Assembly (NCBI RefSeq): GCF_009649955.1
Contig: NZ_CP045875.1
Location: 310,001-374,000, forward strand
Length of the DNA: 64,000 nt
From: Heliorestis convoluta
Lineage (GTDB): Bacteria > Bacillota > Desulfitobacteriia > Heliobacteriales > Heliobacteriaceae
Direction of reading: 5' to 3'
Below the pieces are notes generated by a model that searched no databases, had not been told where the DNA came from, and saw nothing but the letters and a program-made list of their open reading frames with translations. A program made the translations under genes and the position numbers. This document shows positions 61,638 to 64,000 of the stretch, in pieces (the first letter of the stretch is position 1; each line of letters opens with the position of its first letter).

Positions 61638-62267
61638 CTACTCATTCTTTTTCGCTTTTTCTTTTTTACTTCCTCTTTTATAGACTTTTTTCTTTTTCAT
61701 TTGAAAAATGTTTCTTCCTGTCAATGCTTCAAAGCGAGCCAACCAACGAGCGACTATAAAAACGACTTCATGACTGTAATTAATTGCAATCATTTTACCG
61801 AGAGATTTGCCACCTACTGTTAAAGCAGCCACAAAACCAGTAATAATAACACCCCAGTAGATCCCTTCAGCCCCAGGCAATTGGGCCAACCGGATGGCGA
61901 TGCTAATGCCTATAGCACCGGCTACAGCAGCAGCAATATCACCAATGACATCATTACAAAAATTGGCTACACGATCGGCATTTCTTACGATCCATAGCGC
62001 TTGTTGAGCGCCTTCTGTTTTGCGCGCTGCTTTGGCATGAAAAGGGATCTCTGTTGCAGCAGCAGCAGAGGTTCCAATCGTGTCAAATAAAACGCCCGTA
62101 AAAATCAATATTAATAAGACAACAATCGACAAAGAGATAGACACCACTTTGCTCAAGACAAAGTCAGAGCCTACTGTAATACCCATGGCAATGAAAAAAG
62201 AAAGCAGACCAATTAAGGCCGCATGACGCGCCGATTGTCGTAAATCTCTAAGTAAACCAGGACCCAA
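61638..62267 (-). CDS. oapA: OLE-associated protein A, membrane protein
   Basis: A 209-residue membrane protein with about four helices (AALIGLLSFFIAMGITVG; VVSISLSIVVLLILIFTGVLF; DIAAAVAGAIGISIAI; GVIITGFVAALTVGG) and a strongly basic tail (MKKKKVYKRGSKKEKAKK). OapA proteins bind OLE RNA and bring it to the membrane. The assignment rests on position directly after the OLE RNA and before dxs, with matching topology and length. The start is TTG 62267, nine bases after GAGGTG; longer frames would run into the RNA. Confidence 0.9.
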   Translation of the reverse strand: MGPGLLRDLRQSARHAALIGLLSFFIAMGITVGSDFVLSKVVSISLSIVVLLILIFTGVLFDTIGTSAAAATEIPFHAKAARKTEGAQQALWIVRNADRVANFCNDVIGDIAAAVAGAIGISIAIRLAQLPGAEGIYWGVIITGFVAALTVGGKSLGKMIAINYSHEVVFIVARWLARFEALTGRNIFQMKKKKVYKRGSKKEKAKKNE

Positions 62268-62299
62268 ATGTATGTTCACCTCAATATAACTACACAAAA

Positions 62300-62921
62300 A
62301 AGATGCCTGAGTAACAGGGTGACAGTCTGCTAAGTAAACTCTATGGCTTAGGTTCGGTAGGCTTTCCCCACCCGGCTCCGACAAGTCACCTTATCGGCGG
62401 TTTCCCTTTATGCCAGGCGCAGTCCTGTCACCAGGGCACTGAACCGAATCACCACTTAGTCCATACTTTAATCCCTAACAGACCTCTTGACAGAACAGTC
62501 TAGGAATTTTCTTCAACAACTCTACCTGTCTCTAGCCTCTTTTGCAGTATTGGTTTCAAGTCGCGGCTCTTCCTCCCTGGCCGGGGAGAAAGCGCCGTAT
62601 CCTCCTATCCGCCAATCCCACTCAAGGCAGGCTACACTGCACCCAGCATGAACCAAATGCAGGTTCTTCCCAAGCCATAGTTTCCTCCGAAAATGGTCCC
62701 GGAGTTCCCCACGTATCTTGGGTCTCCACGGAGGTAGGGTCATCGCCCGCATGCCATTGCAGATCGCCCTATCCCCCTTAACTCCCAGTACCAACCCCCG
62801 ACTGGGCGTCGGCAGCCAGCACCAGGAACTTCATCGATATGCCCTTGACGGATTTTTAGCCCCGCCTTCAAAACAGGAGATGCTGACTAGAATACTGCGT
62901 CACCACATTCAGACATCTTGT
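62300..62921 (-). ncRNA. ole: OLE RNA (ornate large extremophilic RNA)
   Basis: A GC-rich, non-coding stretch of about 610-620 bases, far more structured than its surroundings, directly upstream of the oapA ribosome site. Position between ispA and oapA/dxs, length near 610 and minus-strand orientation match known OLE loci. The 5' end forms CAGACA/TGTCTG; further hairpins include ATACGTGGGG-adjacent stems and the GGTTCTTCCC region. Its start fits the sigma-A promoter at 62928-62956. OLE RNAs form large complexes with OapA at the membrane and are linked to ethanol, cold and magnesium stress tolerance in Bacillus halodurans. Confidence 0.92.
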
Positions 62922-62927
62922 CTGAGT

Positions 62928-62956
62928 ATTATAGCACAAGATCTTGCCACTATCAA
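62928..62956 (-). promoter_or_regulatory. Sigma-A promoter of OLE RNA
   Basis: Minus strand TTGATA, 17 bases, TATAAT (perfect -10, -35 one base off in each of two positions). Start near 62921, at the base of the first OLE hairpin. It lets OLE be expressed independently of ispA. Confidence 0.85.
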
Positions 62957-63100
62957 AAAAAATGCATCTTTTTTGTCTGGTTATATTCTGGGTCATTTCT
63001 CAATACTATCCAATTCGTAGCGGGACACCCCCTGCCTGGTCGGGCACAACCAACGATGAAAATCAACTTTTCCTGATTACGTTGGGGTTACTTCTTGCAG

Positions 63101-63216
63101 GGGCCAGGTCATCACGCTTTCCTCCGCTCTGGACTGGTCCCACGCTGTTACCGCCAGCAAGCTACTGATGCGCTGAGGTCCCAAGTCCCGCTACGGAAAG
63201 CGTGATGCCCTGGCCC
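63101..63216 (-). repeat. Structured repeat unit A, copy 3
   Basis: Outer stem identical to copy 1 unit A (GGGCCAGG...CCTGGCCC). The apical hairpin is damaged (CAGCAAGCTACTGATGCGCTG), which breaks the CGCCAGC pairing seen in copy 1, so this copy may be decaying. Confidence 0.8.
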
Positions 63217-63345
63217 AGAAGGCTTCTACTGATTGTTACTCCCATTGGCATTGCTTTGCGTAACTTTCTGCTATGTTTAAGCAACTACCTATTGTATTTG
63301 CAATGCAATAGGCCAAAACTCAGTCACAACCAGCAAAATCTACCT

Positions 63346-63463
63346 AGGTCAGGCGTTATGACTTCCTGGAGAGAGGACTTCAGACCTCAGCCTTTCACGC
63401 AGCTTGCTGCCGCTCATGGCGTGGGATGAGTCCGTTCGGAAGGAATTCATAACGCCTGACCCC
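63346..63463 (+). repeat. Structured repeat unit B, copy 3
   Basis: Same outer stem family as copy 1 unit B, with one changed pair in the middle (GACTTCC against GGAATTC) and a modified apical region (CCTTTCACGCAGC). GACCTCAGCC and GCGTGGGATGAGTCC are kept. Confidence 0.8.
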
Positions 63464-63528
63464 ACCACAAGGTAGCTATTGCGTGTTAAAGCTCATGTCC
63501 ATAAGAACACTACAGAATCATCGCTGTG

Positions 63529-64000
63529 CTAATTCTCTCGCTCCAGCAAGTAAAGTGCCAACTGACGAAGCAGTTCTGCCTCTGAACCGAAGGGTTCTAG
63601 TGCTTCTACAGCCGACTGTACAGCTTCTTCTGCCGCTTCTCTCGCTTTTTCTACGCCTAGCAAAGAAGGATAGGTTGATTTTTGGTTTTTCTCATCGCTA
63701 CCAACAGGTTTGCCTAGCTTTTCTGTATCTCCTTGGATATCTAAAAGATCGTCCGTAATCTGGAAGGCAAGGCCTAAGTATTCGCCATAGGCAGAGAGTG
63801 CTTCAATCGCTTCATGAGAGCCCCCACCTAAAATGGCACCCGTGCGGAGAGATGTTTTAATCAGAGCGCCTGTTTTGTGTTGATGTATGTACTCCATCGT
63901 AGGAAGATCAATGGCCTTTTCTTCCGCTTCCATGTCCATAACTTGTCCGCCGATCATGCCTTGACTTCCAGAAGCCTGAGCGATTTCTGTAATCACTTGC
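63529..64000 (-). CDS. ispA: Farnesyl/geranyl diphosphate synthase, partial at right edge
   Basis: The C-terminal 156 codons of a trans-prenyltransferase; the start lies beyond the right edge. The second Asp-rich motif is FQITDDLLDIQGDTE, preceded by GQVMDMEAEEK and HQHKTGALIKTS, and followed by KNQKSTYPSLLGVEKA. It makes farnesyl (or geranylgeranyl) diphosphate from the products of the MEP pathway that begins with dxs. The order ispA-OLE-oapA-dxs-tlyA matches known OLE loci. Confidence 0.94.
   Translation of the reverse strand, partial: QVITEIAQASGSQGMIGGQVMDMEAEEKAIDLPTMEYIHQHKTGALIKTSLRTGAILGGGSHEAIEALSAYGEYLGLAFQITDDLLDIQGDTEKLGKPVGSDEKNQKSTYPSLLGVEKAREAAEEAVQSAVEALEPFGSEAELLRQLALYLLEREN

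Larger units (their letters stand above)
63025..63482. repeat. Composite structured repeat, copy 3 (two folded units)
   Basis: Nearly the same as 29193-29663: left end CCCCCTGCC...GGGCACAACCA (CACAACCA 63045-63052), unit A on minus, linker with a second CACAACCA (63325-63332), unit B on plus, ending GGTAGCTATT. It fills the gap between ispA and the OLE promoter, where other genomes have almost nothing. Confidence 0.85.

Noticed and set aside
62522-63020. Several short frames in both strands across the OLE region
   Set aside because: They overlap a highly structured non-coding RNA; none has a good ribosome site or a recognisable protein.
1-64000. CRISPR arrays, tRNA or rRNA genes, insertion sequences with transposase
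   Set aside because: Scanned by eye on both strands; no repeat-spacer pattern, no cloverleaf and no transposase reading frame was found.

Overview
The window looks like chromosome of an anaerobic, endospore-forming Firmicute with moderate GC. Sporulation genes (spo0A, spoIVB, spoIIAA-spoIIAB-sigF, spoVAC, spoIIM, sleB) place it there. The ferredoxin-linked 2-oxoacid oxidoreductase, the split archaeal-type glutamate synthase and an OLE RNA with its partner protein fit the Heliobacteriaceae or related Clostridia. No photosynthesis gene is present, so this family placement is inference.

Region 1 (1-13418, minus strand) is a large Ter stress cluster read from a good sigma-A promoter at 13390-13418: two canonical TerD proteins, a TerD-TerA fusion, a calcium P-type ATPase, a TerD with a beta-helix-like N-terminus, a DUF4236/TPR protein, a TerY-like vWA protein, a PP2C phosphatase, a zinc-ribbon kinase, an AIM24-like protein and a CitE-like aldolase cut by the left edge. 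Several intergenic hairpins divide it. Upstream lie a membrane protein, a CaCA-type antiporter, and a divergent pair of extracytoplasmic proteins (GH8-like and beta-propeller).

Region 2 (18300-29100) holds nitrogen and carbon metabolism: a three-gene glutamate synthase behind a terminator-bearing leader, facing a four-gene 2-oxoacid:ferredoxin oxidoreductase operon. It continues with a spore cortex hydrolase under a sigma-G-like promoter, phosphatidylserine decarboxylase, a LysM protein and a UbiD decarboxylase.

Region 3 (29190-37290) is a giant secreted IPT/TIG-repeat protein (2326 aa) bracketed by copies of a structured repeat.

Region 4 (37300-58600, almost all minus strand) is a conserved Firmicute block: spoVAC, sigF operon, a CheX-type pair, dacF, pdp, deoB, xerD, spoIIM, nudF, an M20 peptidase, an HD-GYP protein, spo0A, spoIVB, recN, argR, mnmM, nadK and a PD-(D/E)xK-like membrane protein.

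Region 5 (58700-64000) is tlyA, dxs, oapA, the OLE RNA with its own sigma-A promoter, a second composite copy of the structured repeat, and the 3' part of ispA.

The most novel item is the repeat family at 29193-29663, 37114-37289 and 63025-63482. Its roughly 116-nt folded unit occurs five times, with compensatory base changes in at least three stems. It also occurs as inverted pairs, brackets the giant IPT gene and separates ispA from the OLE RNA. Many genes here start with TTG or GTG behind a strong Shine-Dalgarno (SD) site, so several starts were moved inward from the longest reading frame.
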